A stretch of 64,000 bases of DNA from Cellulomonas chengniuliangii (GTDB lineage Bacteria > Actinomycetota > Actinomycetes > Actinomycetales > Cellulomonadaceae). The notes under the pieces were generated by a model. It was not told the DNA's origin. It was given only the letters and a program-made list of their open reading frames with translations, and did not search any database. The stretch's first letter is position 1. Each line of letters begins with the position of its first letter. The DNA lies in assembly GCF_024508335.1 (NCBI RefSeq), contig NZ_CP101988.1, positions 248,001-312,000 of the forward strand, written 5' to 3'. Of this stretch, positions 32,755-41,633 are shown one piece after another. The position numbers and the translations under genes are program-made.

Positions 32755-33546
32755 TCACATCCGCGCGTAGCGGGACCGCACGAATGAGTAGGCGCCGTAG
32801 CAGGCGAGGCCGAGGCCGACCGCGATGAGGGCGGCGACGCCGGCTGGCTGGTCCCGCAGCTCGTGCAGCGCCCCGTCGAGGCCCTGCGCCTGCGCCGGGT
32901 CGGACGTGATGCCGGCCATCACGAAGGCGAAGCCGATCAGGGCCAGCGCGACACCCTTGGCCACGTACCCGGCGGTGCCCGCCTTCGTGACCGCGTTGCC
33001 GGCCTGACCCCGCGGGACGCCCCGCAGGTCGTGGAGGAACTTCCGCTTGATGCCCTTGATGACGTGGTAGACCGCCACGGCGATGACGCCCAGCCCGACC
33101 ACCACGACGAGCGCCCGCCCGCCCGGGGCCTCCATCAGCCCGGCGGTCGCGTCCTGCGTCTGGCCTTCGCTCGAGCTGCCCGAGCCCGTCGCGAAACCGG
33201 CCGCGCTCACGGCCAGGGCCAGGTAGACGACGGCCTTGGCGGCCGCCTTCGCCCGGTCGCTCTTCTCGCCCTGCCCGCGGATCGCCTCGGCGGCCTGCCA
33301 GGCGGCGAGGGCGAGGAGGGCGACGGCGCCCACCCACAGCATCGCGCCGCCGAACGGCGTGCCGGCTATCTGGGCGAGCGCCCCGGACTGGTCGGCGCTC
33401 TCACCGCCGCCGCCGAGGGCCACCTGGACAGCGAGCACGCCGATCAGCACGTGCAGCACACCGCTCACCGCGTAGCCACCGCGTGCGGCGAGCTCCCATG
33501 GGCGCTGGCGGGCTGCGCTCCTCGCGGTGGACGTCGTGGTGCTCAT
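32755..33546 (-). CDS. DUF1206 domain membrane protein
   Basis: This 263-residue protein has six predicted membrane segments in three pairs, each pair starting with an (A/G)xxGYxxxGxxH-like motif (ELAARGGYAVSGVLHVLIGV is the first), as in DUF1206 proteins. Its function is unknown. AGGAGG lies five bases before the ATG. It is 23 bases upstream of the F420-dependent oxidoreductase on the same strand, so the two may be cotranscribed. Confidence 0.85.
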   Translation of the reverse strand: MSTTTSTARSAARQRPWELAARGGYAVSGVLHVLIGVLAVQVALGGGGESADQSGALAQIAGTPFGGAMLWVGAVALLALAAWQAAEAIRGQGEKSDRAKAAAKAVVYLALAVSAAGFATGSGSSSEGQTQDATAGLMEAPGGRALVVVVGLGVIAVAVYHVIKGIKRKFLHDLRGVPRGQAGNAVTKAGTAGYVAKGVALALIGFAFVMAGITSDPAQAQGLDGALHELRDQPAGVAALIAVGLGLACYGAYSFVRSRYARM

Positions 33547-33642
33547 CAGTGCCTCCTCGTCGGGGGCGCGCCTCTCGCGCCGCCGGCCGATCGTGGCATC
33601 GACCGGCCAAGTCCGCGACCGGAAGGAATGGATTTGCGGTGG

Positions 33643-34074
33643 TCAGCCCGCCGTGCCCATCCGCACGGCGCCGTCGGCGTCGACCACGAGCCCGGGGTTG
33701 TGGGCGACCTCCCAGCGCACGCCGCACGGATCCTCGACGTATCCGCTGTAGCCGCCCCATTCGGCACGCTGCGGCTCCTTGAGCAACGTCGCCCCTGCGG
33801 CGACGGCTCGGGCGACGACCACGTCGACCTCGCCCTCGGAGTCGACGTTGTGCGCCAGGGTGACACCCTGCGCCGTCGGCGCGTCACGCACGCCGATGTC
33901 CTCGGCGAGCGCGGTGGCCCCGAAGAAGCTGAGCACCATGCCGGGAGCCACCTGGAGGAAGAGCACGTCCGGCAGGTCGAGGGTCGGCGTCCAGCCGAGC
34001 CCGTCGAGGTAGAAGCGGCGGGCGGCGTCGACGTCGCGCACACCGAGGGTCAGGAGCGTCAGTCGTTGGTCCAT
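33643..34074 (-). CDS. VOC family protein
   Basis: This 143-residue glyoxalase-fold protein begins LLTLGVRDVDAARRFYLDGL and ends with VEDPCGVRWEVAHNPG. The conserved RFY and DPxGxxWE motifs are those of VOC proteins. Its role is unknown. It stands alone between the DUF1206 gene and the MaoC operon terminator. Confidence 0.87.
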   Translation of the reverse strand: MDQRLTLLTLGVRDVDAARRFYLDGLGWTPTLDLPDVLFLQVAPGMVLSFFGATALAEDIGVRDAPTAQGVTLAHNVDSEGEVDVVVARAVAAGATLLKEPQRAEWGGYSGYVEDPCGVRWEVAHNPGLVVDADGAVRMGTAG

Positions 34075-34107
34075 CGACCGAGCGTGCCACGTGGCGCCGA
34101 CAGCACG

Positions 34108-34136
34108 ACAGCCCCCGCCTGGCGGGCGGGGGCTGT
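34108..34136 (-). terminator. Terminator of the maoC-fabG4-fadA2 operon
   Basis: ACAGCCCCCGCC and GGCGGGGGCTGT form a perfect 12-base-pair stem with a five-base loop. It starts 12 bases after the maoC-like stop on the minus strand. There is no T-run, as is common in high-GC Actinobacteria. Confidence 0.8.
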
Positions 34137-34147
34137 GCGGGGACGGG

Positions 34148-35158
34148 TCAGAGGGGGGTGACGGCGCCGGTCAAGTGCGGCTTGCCGGACCGGCCGTTCC
34201 ATCCGGCGTAGGCGAACCCGCCCACGCCGTCGGGCGCCACGCGGACGTCGACCGTGCCGGGCAGCAGCACCGGCTTGGCGAACTCGACGGTCCAGGTGAA
34301 CGCGTCACCGCGCCCGGCGCCGACGTCAGCCAGCGCGCGCGACGCCGTGTACATCCCGTGCGCGATAGCCCGCGGGAAGCCGAGCGCCTTGGCGCTGAGC
34401 TTCGACAGGTGGATGGGGTTCCGGTCGCCCGAGACCGCGGCGTACCTGCGGCCGGCGTCGGAGGCGAGGCGCCAGCGGCCGGTAGGGACCGGCGGCACGA
34501 ACGGCTCACGCCGCCCGTCGTCCGTCGCGGTGTCCTCCGAGGCGCCATCGGCGGCGGGACCGCCCAGCCGGGCGCCCTTCGCCAGGTACGTCGAGGTCCC
34601 GCGCCAGGCGAGCTCGCCGCCCAGCACGTCGTCGCCGGCCCCTGCGATCCGGACCTCCGTCACGAGCTCGATCTGCGTGCCCGAGCGGTGCGAGGCCAGG
34701 CCCTGCGCCCAGGCGCGGATGTCGAGGCGGTCGCCCAGCAGGATCGGGCGGAGCTGCTCGACCCGGTTGGCCAGGTGAACCATGCCCAGCAGCGGCAGCG
34801 GGAAGTCGTGCCGCACCATGACGGCCGTGGCCACCGGGAACGCCAGGACGTGCGTGAACCCGGCAGGCAGCACGTCGGACGCGCTCTCGCCGAGCAGGTG
34901 CTGGTAGGCGGTCAGGTGCTCGGGGTCGGCCTGCGCTCCGGCGACGACGTAGGCGACGTCGGGCAGCGTGCGGGGAGCGCGCCCCAGGCGCCGGCCGAGG
35001 GCCAGCCGCCCCGAGGCGGTCACGCCCCGCCCGTACAGCCCGCCGAGCCCGGGGACGGCAGGCAGGACCACCGACGCCTGCGGGCCCGGACCCCGCAGGC
35101 CAAGGGCGGCGCCGTCCGCGTCGGTCTCGTCCAGCTCCGTGACCTCACGCGCTGTCAC
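34148..35158 (-). CDS. MaoC-family 3-hydroxyacyl dehydratase (HtdX-like)
   Basis: This 336-residue protein has a degenerate N-terminal hot-dog half and a C-terminal MaoC half with the hydratase motif SGDRNPIHLS, followed by LGFPRAIAHGMYTASR. It matches the double hot-dog (R)-hydratases such as mycobacterial HtdX. It would dehydrate 3-hydroxyacyl thioesters. Its GTG start overlaps the fabG4 stop (GTGA), and it is the last gene of a three-gene operon ending in a terminator. Confidence 0.88.
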   Translation of the reverse strand: MTAREVTELDETDADGAALGLRGPGPQASVVLPAVPGLGGLYGRGVTASGRLALGRRLGRAPRTLPDVAYVVAGAQADPEHLTAYQHLLGESASDVLPAGFTHVLAFPVATAVMVRHDFPLPLLGMVHLANRVEQLRPILLGDRLDIRAWAQGLASHRSGTQIELVTEVRIAGAGDDVLGGELAWRGTSTYLAKGARLGGPAADGASEDTATDDGRREPFVPPVPTGRWRLASDAGRRYAAVSGDRNPIHLSKLSAKALGFPRAIAHGMYTASRALADVGAGRGDAFTWTVEFAKPVLLPGTVDVRVAPDGVGGFAYAGWNGRSGKPHLTGAVTPL

Positions 35159-36531
35159 TGGCCCACCATGTTCTGCCCGCACACCCGCAGCGTCTGGCCG
35201 AGGATGCCACCCGCCTGCGGCGACGCGAGGAAGGCGACGGTCTCGGCGACGTCCACCGGCTGCCCGCCCTGCTGCAGTGAGTTGAGCCGCCGGGCGACCT
35301 GCCGGGTGAGGGCCGGGATGCGGGCGGTCATCTCCGTCTCGATGAAGCCGGGGGCGACGGCGTTCGCGGTGCCGCCGAACGCGGTGAGCAGCGGCGCGGT
35401 GGCCCGCACCATGCCGATCACCCCGCCCTTGGACGCCGCGTAGTTCGTCTGCCCACGGTTGCCCGCGATGCCCGACGTCGAGGCGAGCCCGATGATGCGG
35501 GGCGCGTCGATGAAGTCGCCGGACTCGAGCAGCGCCTCGTTGATGCGCAACGGCGCGGCGACGTTGACCGCCAGCACCGGCGCCCACTTCTCCGGGGTCA
35601 TGTTCGCGAGCAGCTTGTCCCGGGTGATGCCGGCGTTGTGCACCACGATGTCGAGCCGCCCGTGCCGTGTGGTGGCGTGCTCGAGGATCTTCTGCCCGGC
35701 GTCCTCGGCGGTCACGTCGAGCTGCAGGGCGGTGCCGCGCACGGCGTTGGCCACCGCGGCGAGCTGCTCGCCGGCGGCGGGCACGTCCACGGCCACCACC
35801 GTGGCGCCGTCCCGGGCCAGCGTCTTGGCGATCGACGCGCCGATGCCGCGGGCGGCGCCGGTGACGACCGCGACCCGGCCGGCGAGCGGCCGCTCCCAGT
35901 CGGCGGGGAGCGCCCCGGCCTCCGAGTCGACGTGCAGCAGCTGGCCGTCGACGAACGCGGAGCGGGTGGACAGGAAGAACCGCAGCGCGCCCAGGGCGCT
36001 CGGCGCGGTCACGGTGACGCCGTCGGCCACCACCACGCCGTTGGCGGTGGCACCGCCGCGCAGCTCCTTGGCCAGCGACCGCAGCACCCCGTCGATGCCC
36101 TGGCGGGCTGCGGCCTGGGCGGGGCCGTCCTCGGCGCCTGCCGGGCGGGAGATCGTCACGATGCGGGCGCCCGGGGCGAGGCCCTTGAGCACGCTGGCCG
36201 CCGCGAGCATCGGTTCGGCGAGCTGGTCGGGGTGGGTCACCTCGGTGAGGACGAGCACGATGGCGGCGTGCCGCTCGCCCGGTGCGGCGGTGCGGCGCAC
36301 GTCCAGGTCCCAGCCGCGCTCGAGCCCGGTGTCGTCGAGCGACGTGCCCGAGAGCAGGCGCGCAACCGCATCCGCGTCCGCACCTGTGCCGAGCACCAGC
36401 ACCGGCCCCGCGAGCAGCGGCTGCCCCGCCCGGTACCGCCGCAGCGGCGCGGGCCGGGGCAGCCCGAGCTGCGTCGCGATCTTCTTGGTGACCCCGGAGT
36501 TGACCAGGTTCAGGTAGGTGTCGGTGCTCAC
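35155..36531 (-). CDS. fabG4: High-molecular-weight 3-oxoacyl-ACP/CoA reductase (FabG4-like)
   Basis: This 458-residue SDR has an extra N-terminal flavodoxin-like domain (residues 1-215) and a C-terminal reductase domain with VTGAARGIGAS near 223-232, HNAGI, ASTSGIAGNRGQTNY and YAASK. The long form with this N-terminal domain is the mycobacterial FabG4 type, which prefers NADH and long acyl-CoA substrates. It overlaps the thiolase stop (GTG start over TGA) and the MaoC start. Together the three genes give reduction, dehydration and thiolysis or condensation of acyl chains. Confidence 0.9.
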   Translation of the reverse strand: MSTDTYLNLVNSGVTKKIATQLGLPRPAPLRRYRAGQPLLAGPVLVLGTGADADAVARLLSGTSLDDTGLERGWDLDVRRTAAPGERHAAIVLVLTEVTHPDQLAEPMLAAASVLKGLAPGARIVTISRPAGAEDGPAQAAARQGIDGVLRSLAKELRGGATANGVVVADGVTVTAPSALGALRFFLSTRSAFVDGQLLHVDSEAGALPADWERPLAGRVAVVTGAARGIGASIAKTLARDGATVVAVDVPAAGEQLAAVANAVRGTALQLDVTAEDAGQKILEHATTRHGRLDIVVHNAGITRDKLLANMTPEKWAPVLAVNVAAPLRINEALLESGDFIDAPRIIGLASTSGIAGNRGQTNYAASKGGVIGMVRATAPLLTAFGGTANAVAPGFIETEMTARIPALTRQVARRLNSLQQGGQPVDVAETVAFLASPQAGGILGQTLRVCGQNMVGQ

Positions 36532-37898
36532 GCCGCCTCCAGGATCGCGGTCAGTCCGAGGCCACCTGCGGCGCAGATGGAGATGAGGGCGCGCACGGGC
36601 TCGTCAGTGCCCTGCTCGGCCTTGCGGCGGGCGAGCTCCTTGGAGATCGTCGCGACGATGCGCCCACCGGTGGCCGCGAACGGGTGGCCGGCGGCGAGCG
36701 ACGAGCCGTGCACGTTGAGACGCGAGCGCTCGACCTTGCCGAACGCGCTGTCGAGCCCGAGCCGGGTGCGGCAGAACTCCTCGTCCTCCCAGGCGGCGAG
36801 CGTGGTCAGCACGGTGGCGGCGAACGCCTCGTGGATCTCGACGTAGTCGAAGTCGGCGAGGGTCAGCCCGTTCCGGGCGAGCAGGCGCGGAACCGCGAAC
36901 ACGGGCGCCATGAGCAGCCCGTCCACGCCGTGCACGAAGTCCACGGCGCCGGTCTCGGCGTCGACGATCGAGGCCAGCGGGGTGAGGTCGTGCGCGGCGG
37001 CCCACTCGTCCGATCCGAGCAGCACGGTCGAGGCGCCGTCGGACAGGGGCGTGGAGTTGCCGGCCGTCATCGTCGCCTCGGCGTCCAGGCCCAGCCCGAA
37101 CGTGGGCCGCAGCTTGGCGAGCTTCTCGAGCGTGGTGTCGGGGCGCAGGTTCGCGTCCCGCGTGAGGCCGCGGAAGGGCGTGACCAGGTCGTCGAAGAAC
37201 CCGGCGTCGTAGGCGGCGGCCAGGTTGATGTGGCTGGCGTGGGCGATCTCGTCCTGCGCCTCGCGCGTGATGCCCCACTCGGCGGTGGTGATGGCCTGGT
37301 GCTCGCCCATCGACAGCCCGGTGCGCGGCTCATTGGTGCGCGGCGCGTCGGGCGCGAGGTCCTTGGGTCGGATGGACGCGGCGGCGGCGAGCTTCTGCGG
37401 CAGCGTCTTGGCCCGCGACAGGTCGAGCAGCGCGCGGCGCAGGCGGTCGCTCACGGCGATCGGCGCGTCGGAGGTGGTGTCGACGCCCCCGGCGATCGCC
37501 GAGTCGAGCTGGCCGAGACGGATCTTGTTGCTCAGGCTGACGATGGTCTCGAGGCCTGTGGCGCAGGCCTGCTGCATGTCGTAGGCGGGCGTCTCGTCGC
37601 TGAGCGCCGAGCCGAGGACGGCCTCGCGGGTGAGGTTGAAGTCGCGGCTGTGCTTCAGCACGGCGCCCGCAGCGACGGCGCCGATGCGCTCGCCCTGCAG
37701 TCCGTACCGGGCGACGAGCCCGTCCAGGGCAGCGGTCAGCATGTCCTGGTTGCTGGCGTGGGCGTAGGGGCCGCCGGCCCGCGCGAACGGGATCCGGTTG
37801 CCGCCGAGGACGAGGGCGCGCCGGGGGATCTGGGCCCCGCCCTCGGGCGTGCTGGTGTGCTCCGTGCCTGCCGAGGCTCCGGTGCGTGTGCTGGCCAT
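36528..37898 (-). CDS. fadA2: Acetyl-CoA acetyltransferase / 3-ketoacyl-CoA thiolase (FadA2-like)
   Basis: This 456-residue thiolase has the nucleophile Cys in QQACATGLE, the NVHGSSLAAGHPFAATG block, HEAFAATV with the active His and the second Cys in SICAAGGLG. It is the first gene of the operon with fabG4 and the MaoC gene. GAGAGGAACG before the ATG is a good ribosome site. It is divergent from a TetR regulator, with about 160 bases between them holding an inverted repeat. In Mycobacterium tuberculosis fadA2 has the same neighbours. Confidence 0.92.
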   Translation of the reverse strand: MASTRTGASAGTEHTSTPEGGAQIPRRALVLGGNRIPFARAGGPYAHASNQDMLTAALDGLVARYGLQGERIGAVAAGAVLKHSRDFNLTREAVLGSALSDETPAYDMQQACATGLETIVSLSNKIRLGQLDSAIAGGVDTTSDAPIAVSDRLRRALLDLSRAKTLPQKLAAAASIRPKDLAPDAPRTNEPRTGLSMGEHQAITTAEWGITREAQDEIAHASHINLAAAYDAGFFDDLVTPFRGLTRDANLRPDTTLEKLAKLRPTFGLGLDAEATMTAGNSTPLSDGASTVLLGSDEWAAAHDLTPLASIVDAETGAVDFVHGVDGLLMAPVFAVPRLLARNGLTLADFDYVEIHEAFAATVLTTLAAWEDEEFCRTRLGLDSAFGKVERSRLNVHGSSLAAGHPFAATGGRIVATISKELARRKAEQGTDEPVRALISICAAGGLGLTAILEAA

Positions 37899-38026
37899 GG
37901 GGCGTTCCTCTCGCGTCGTCGCTGAGTCTGAGATGCCGTTGAGCCGTGCCGGGACGTGGTGTGTCCAGCGTGCCGTGTTCTGGGACCTGCGGCCTAGGAG
38001 GGGAATCCCAAGCGGTGATATGTGTC

Positions 38027-38059
38027 CGAAACCCACAGTACCTGATACCTTCGGTTTCG
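38027..38059 (+). promoter_or_regulatory. Promoter and inverted repeat between fadA2 and the TetR gene
   Basis: CGAAACC (38027-38033) and GGTTTCG (38053-38059) form an inverted repeat with a 19-base gap. TACCTT (38046-38051) lies seven bases before the GTG at 38059, so the TetR message is probably leaderless. The right arm overlaps the GTG. A repressor bound here could control both the TetR-fadE operon and the divergent fadA2 operon. Confidence 0.5.
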
Positions 38060-38949
38060 TGAGTCACATCACACCTGCCCCGTCGATGGCGACGGGCGCC
38101 ACACCAGCCGTACTGCGGCAGGCGACAGGCGCCGTCGCCCCTTCTGCGCGCCCGGGAGAGCAACCGGCCCCCGGGCCGATGGGCGCCGACGCCGCCGTCG
38201 ACGGGCGCTCCACCCGCTGGGTGGACCACCGCGAGGCCCGACGCGCCGAATTCGTCCGGGTGGCCCGCAAGACCGTCCACCACCAAGGCCCCGATGTCTC
38301 CATGGAGGAGATCGCGGCCGCCGCGGGCACCTCCAAGTCGATCGTCTACCGCTACTTCGCGGACAAGACCGGCCTGCAGATCGCGGTGGCGGAGGCCGTC
38401 GTGCTGCAGATCCAAGGGGCGCTCGAAGGGGTCCTGCGCGTCGCGCCGACCCCCCGCGAAGGGCTCCGCGCGATGGTCGCGGTCTACCTGGAGATGATCG
38501 AGTCCTCCCCGCACGTCTACGCGTTCGTCACGCGCGACGGCTCGGTCGAGTCCGGCGGGCCGCTCGGCCACTTCCTGGACTCGGTGACGCACCTCGTCGC
38601 CGCGCCGTTCCTCCGTGGCCTCACCGACGAGTCCGGCTCCGCGGTGCGACCCGACGAGCCCGGTCTCGCCGACGAGGACGACGCCGAGGCCGCCCGGCGC
38701 GCGCTCACCGAGGCCTGGGCCGCGGGCGCCGTCGGATTCGTGCGCGGCGCCGGCGAACGCTGGCTCGCGCACCGCGGGCAGCCCGGCAACCCCGACCGCG
38801 AGACCCTCACCGCCCAGATCGCCGCCTGGCTCTGGGCAGGCCCTGTCGGCCTCCTGGCCCGTGAGCTCGGGCGCCCAGCCCAGACCGCCCCCCCGAAGAC
38901 CCCGCAGCACGCCGATCCCGACCTGCTTTCGACCGAGGAGTCCTCATGA
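38059..38949 (+). CDS. TetR/AcrR family transcriptional regulator
   Basis: This regulator of up to 296 residues has a TetR helix-turn-helix at about residues 75-120: VSMEEIAAAAGTSKSIVYRY followed by FADKTGLQIAV. The first 55 residues are low-complexity. I chose the GTG at 38059 because of the leaderless -10 box; later ATGs (for example 38086 and 38179) are possible. Its stop overlaps the next start (ATGA), so it is coupled to the acyl-CoA oxidase-like gene. It is divergent from fadA2 and probably senses acyl-CoA. Confidence 0.87.
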   Translation: MSHITPAPSMATGATPAVLRQATGAVAPSARPGEQPAPGPMGADAAVDGRSTRWVDHREARRAEFVRVARKTVHHQGPDVSMEEIAAAAGTSKSIVYRYFADKTGLQIAVAEAVVLQIQGALEGVLRVAPTPREGLRAMVAVYLEMIESSPHVYAFVTRDGSVESGGPLGHFLDSVTHLVAAPFLRGLTDESGSAVRPDEPGLADEDDAEAARRALTEAWAAGAVGFVRGAGERWLAHRGQPGNPDRETLTAQIAAWLWAGPVGLLARELGRPAQTAPPKTPQHADPDLLSTEESS

Positions 38950-41093
38950 CCGCCAGCTCCGCCCGCCCGGCCCGTGCGATCCCTGCCGACGACCCCGCGG
39001 TCGACGTCGAGGGACTCGCAGCCGTGCTGCTCGGCCCGTACGCCGAGCTCCGCCGCCAGGCCCGCGCCGTCGCGGGCGAGGAGCGGTACCAGCGCACTGA
39101 GGGGTTGAGCGTCCCCGAGCACCGCGAGCGCGTCCTCGAGCAGCTGAAGACCCTGGCTCGCGAGGCCGACGTGCTCCGCGCGTTCCCCACCGCCCTGGGC
39201 GGCCGCGACGACCACGGCGGCAGCGTCTCCCGTTTCGAGGAGCTGGTGGTGGCCGACCCGTCGCTGCAGATCAAGGCGGGCGTGCAGTGGGGGCTGTTCG
39301 CCTCCGCGATCATGCACCTCGGCACCGCTGAGCACCACGCTCAGCTCCTCCCCGCGGCGATGAGCGTGGACGTCCCCGGCGCCTTCGCGATGACCGAGAC
39401 CGGGCACGGCTCGGACGTGGCGAGCATCGGCACCACCGCCACCTACGACCCGGACACGCAGGAGTTCGTCATCCACACCCCGTTCCGGGCGGCGTGGAAG
39501 GACTACCTGGGCAACGCGGCGGTGCACGGCACGGCCGCGGTCGTGTTCGCGCAGCTCATCACCGCCCCGCCCGGCGGCCGGGCCGTCAACCACGGCGTGC
39601 ACGCCCTGTACGTGCCGCTGCGGGACCCCGAGACCGGGGAGTTCCTGCCGGGCATCGGCGGGGAGGACGACGGGCTCAAGGGCGGGCTCAACGGCATCGA
39701 CAACGGCCGGCTGCACTTCGACCACGTCCGGGTGCCGCGCACCAACCTGCTCAACCGCTACGGCGACGTGGCGCCGGACGGCACGTACTCCTCGCCGATC
39801 GCCAGCCCCGGCCGCCGCTTCTTCACGATGCTCGGCACGCTGGTCCAGGGCCGTGTCTCGCTCGACGGCGCGGCGGTGAACGCGGCCAAGGTGGCGCTGA
39901 TCATCGCGGTCACCTACGGCAACCAGCGTCGGCAGTTCACGGGCGCCTCGGACACCGAGGAGATGGTGCTGCTCGACTATGCCGAGCACCAGCGCCGACT
40001 GCTGCCGCTGCTGGCCGACACGTACGCGTCCTCGTTCGCGCACGAGGTGCTGCTCGAGAAGTTCGACGCGGTCTTCTCCGGCCGGGAGGACAACGACGCG
40101 TCCCGTCAAGACCTCGAGACGCTCGCCGCCTCGCTCAAGCCGGCGTCCACCTGGCTCGCCCTCGACACGCTCCAGGCGGCCCGCGAGGCCTGCGGCGGCG
40201 CCGGGTTCCTCACCGAGAACCGGCTCACGTCGCTGCGCGCCGACTTGGACATCTTCGTGACCTTCGAGGGCGACAACACCGTGCTGCTGCAGCTCGTGGC
40301 CAAGCGGCTGCTGGCGGACTACGGCCGTGAGTTCGCCAAGTTCGACGCGGGCGGCGTGGCCAGGTTCGTCGCCGGGCAGGCCGCGTCGGCCGCGCTGCAC
40401 CGCACCCCGCTGCTGCGCGCCGTGCAGACCCTCAGCGACGTGGGTGACGCCCGCCGCTCCGCTGGGCAGCTGCGCGACGCCGACACCCAGCGCGCGCTGC
40501 TCGCCGACCGCGTCGACACCATGGTCGCGGACGTCGCCCAGGCCCTGCGGCCCGCGACGAAGGCGCCGCGCGGGCAGGCCGCCGAGCTGTTCAACGAGCA
40601 CCAGCACGAGCTCATCGAGATGGCCCGCGCGCACGTCGAGCTGGTGCAGTGGGAGGCGTTCACCGCCGGCATCGAGCAGGTCGACGACCCCGGCACCCGG
40701 CAGGTCCTGGTCTGGCTGCGGGACCTGTTCGGGCTCTCGGTGATCGAGCGGAACCTCGCCTGGTACCTGATCCACGGGCGCCTGTCTGCGGGTCGGGCGC
40801 GCACGGTGACCTCGTACATCGACCGGCTGCTGCGGCGGCTGCGCCCGCACGCCCAGGACCTCGTCGACGCGTTCGGGTACGGCCCCGAGCACGTGCGCGC
40901 GCACATCGCCTCCGGCGCCGAGCGGGAGCGCCAGGACGAGGCGCGGGCGTACTACCGGGCCCAGCGCGCCTCGGCCGATGCGCCCGTCCCGGAGAAGCAG
41001 GCGCCCGCGGCCGTGATCGCCAAGACGCCGCCGGTGACCGAGACCGCGAACCCCGTGGGCGACCAGATCTCGGCGGAGGCGACGCCTGCCTGA
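38946..41093 (+). CDS. Acyl-CoA oxidase/dehydrogenase-like flavoprotein (FadE5-like)
   Basis: This 715-residue flavoprotein has the acyl-CoA dehydrogenase middle domain (AFAMTETGHGSDVASIGTTA, split motif) and an oxidase-type C-terminal half with REACGGAGFLTENRL and the catalytic Glu in TFEGDNTVLLQL. The length and the FEGDNTV motif match acyl-CoA oxidases better than short FadE proteins. In Mycobacterium the locus partner is fadE5. It introduces the 2,3-double bond in acyl-CoA. It is translationally coupled to the TetR gene and opposite the fadA2-fabG4-maoC operon, giving an almost complete beta-oxidation set in one locus. Confidence 0.88.
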   Translation: MTASSARPARAIPADDPAVDVEGLAAVLLGPYAELRRQARAVAGEERYQRTEGLSVPEHRERVLEQLKTLAREADVLRAFPTALGGRDDHGGSVSRFEELVVADPSLQIKAGVQWGLFASAIMHLGTAEHHAQLLPAAMSVDVPGAFAMTETGHGSDVASIGTTATYDPDTQEFVIHTPFRAAWKDYLGNAAVHGTAAVVFAQLITAPPGGRAVNHGVHALYVPLRDPETGEFLPGIGGEDDGLKGGLNGIDNGRLHFDHVRVPRTNLLNRYGDVAPDGTYSSPIASPGRRFFTMLGTLVQGRVSLDGAAVNAAKVALIIAVTYGNQRRQFTGASDTEEMVLLDYAEHQRRLLPLLADTYASSFAHEVLLEKFDAVFSGREDNDASRQDLETLAASLKPASTWLALDTLQAAREACGGAGFLTENRLTSLRADLDIFVTFEGDNTVLLQLVAKRLLADYGREFAKFDAGGVARFVAGQAASAALHRTPLLRAVQTLSDVGDARRSAGQLRDADTQRALLADRVDTMVADVAQALRPATKAPRGQAAELFNEHQHELIEMARAHVELVQWEAFTAGIEQVDDPGTRQVLVWLRDLFGLSVIERNLAWYLIHGRLSAGRARTVTSYIDRLLRRLRPHAQDLVDAFGYGPEHVRAHIASGAERERQDEARAYYRAQRASADAPVPEKQAPAAVIAKTPPVTETANPVGDQISAEATPA

Positions 41094-41112
41094 TCCGGCG
41101 GAGAGCAGACCT

Positions 41113-41146
41113 CGACGGCCCCGTGGCGATCCCCACGGGGCCGTCG
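41113..41146 (+). terminator. Terminator after the acyl-CoA oxidase-like gene
   Basis: CGACGGCCCCGTGG and CCACGGGGCCGTCG form a 14-base-pair stem with a six-base loop, 19 bases after the stop codon. Confidence 0.85.
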
Positions 41147-41272
41147 GCGTCTGCCGCCACGAGCGGCCCGGAGGCGGAGCCTGCCTGCGGGGTGCCCGCC
41201 TGGGCCGGTCCGCCTAGGGTCGGGGGAGCGCGAGCGCAGTCATGCCACACCCCACGCAGGAGGGCAGACAAG

Positions 41273-41626
41273 ATGAGCGAGCCAGCGATCCCCGGGATCG
41301 ACCCCGACGTCCCGCCCAGCGGGCCCGGTTGCGTCGAGTGCCTGCAGACCGGCGCCTGGTGGTTCCATCTGCGCCGCTGCGCCGCGTGCGGGCACGTGGG
41401 CTGTTGCGACCAGTCGCCCGGGCAGCACGCCACCGGCCACAGCCACTTGAGCGGGCACCCGATCATCCAGTCTTATGAGCCGGGGGAGGACTGGTTCTGG
41501 GACTACCCACAGCAGGGCTACTTCGATGGGCCGCCGCTGGCCGCGCCGACGCACCATCCGGTGGGCCAGCCGGTGCCCGGCCCCGCTGGACGCGTCCCGG
41601 CGAACTGGGTGGACCTGCTGCACTGA
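41273..41626 (+). CDS. UBP-type zinc finger domain protein
   Basis: This 117-residue protein has a zinc-binding UBP finger: CVECLQTGAWWFHLRRCAAC, GHVGCCDQSPGQHATGHSHL and SGHPIIQSYEPGE carry the Cys and His ligands in the expected order. Stand-alone UBP fingers are common in Actinobacteria and have no fixed function. The C-terminus is short and Pro-rich. AGGAGG lies about 11 bases before the ATG. Confidence 0.88.
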   Translation: MSEPAIPGIDPDVPPSGPGCVECLQTGAWWFHLRRCAACGHVGCCDQSPGQHATGHSHLSGHPIIQSYEPGEDWFWDYPQQGYFDGPPLAAPTHHPVGQPVPGPAGRVPANWVDLLH

Positions 41627-41633
41627 GCCTGGG

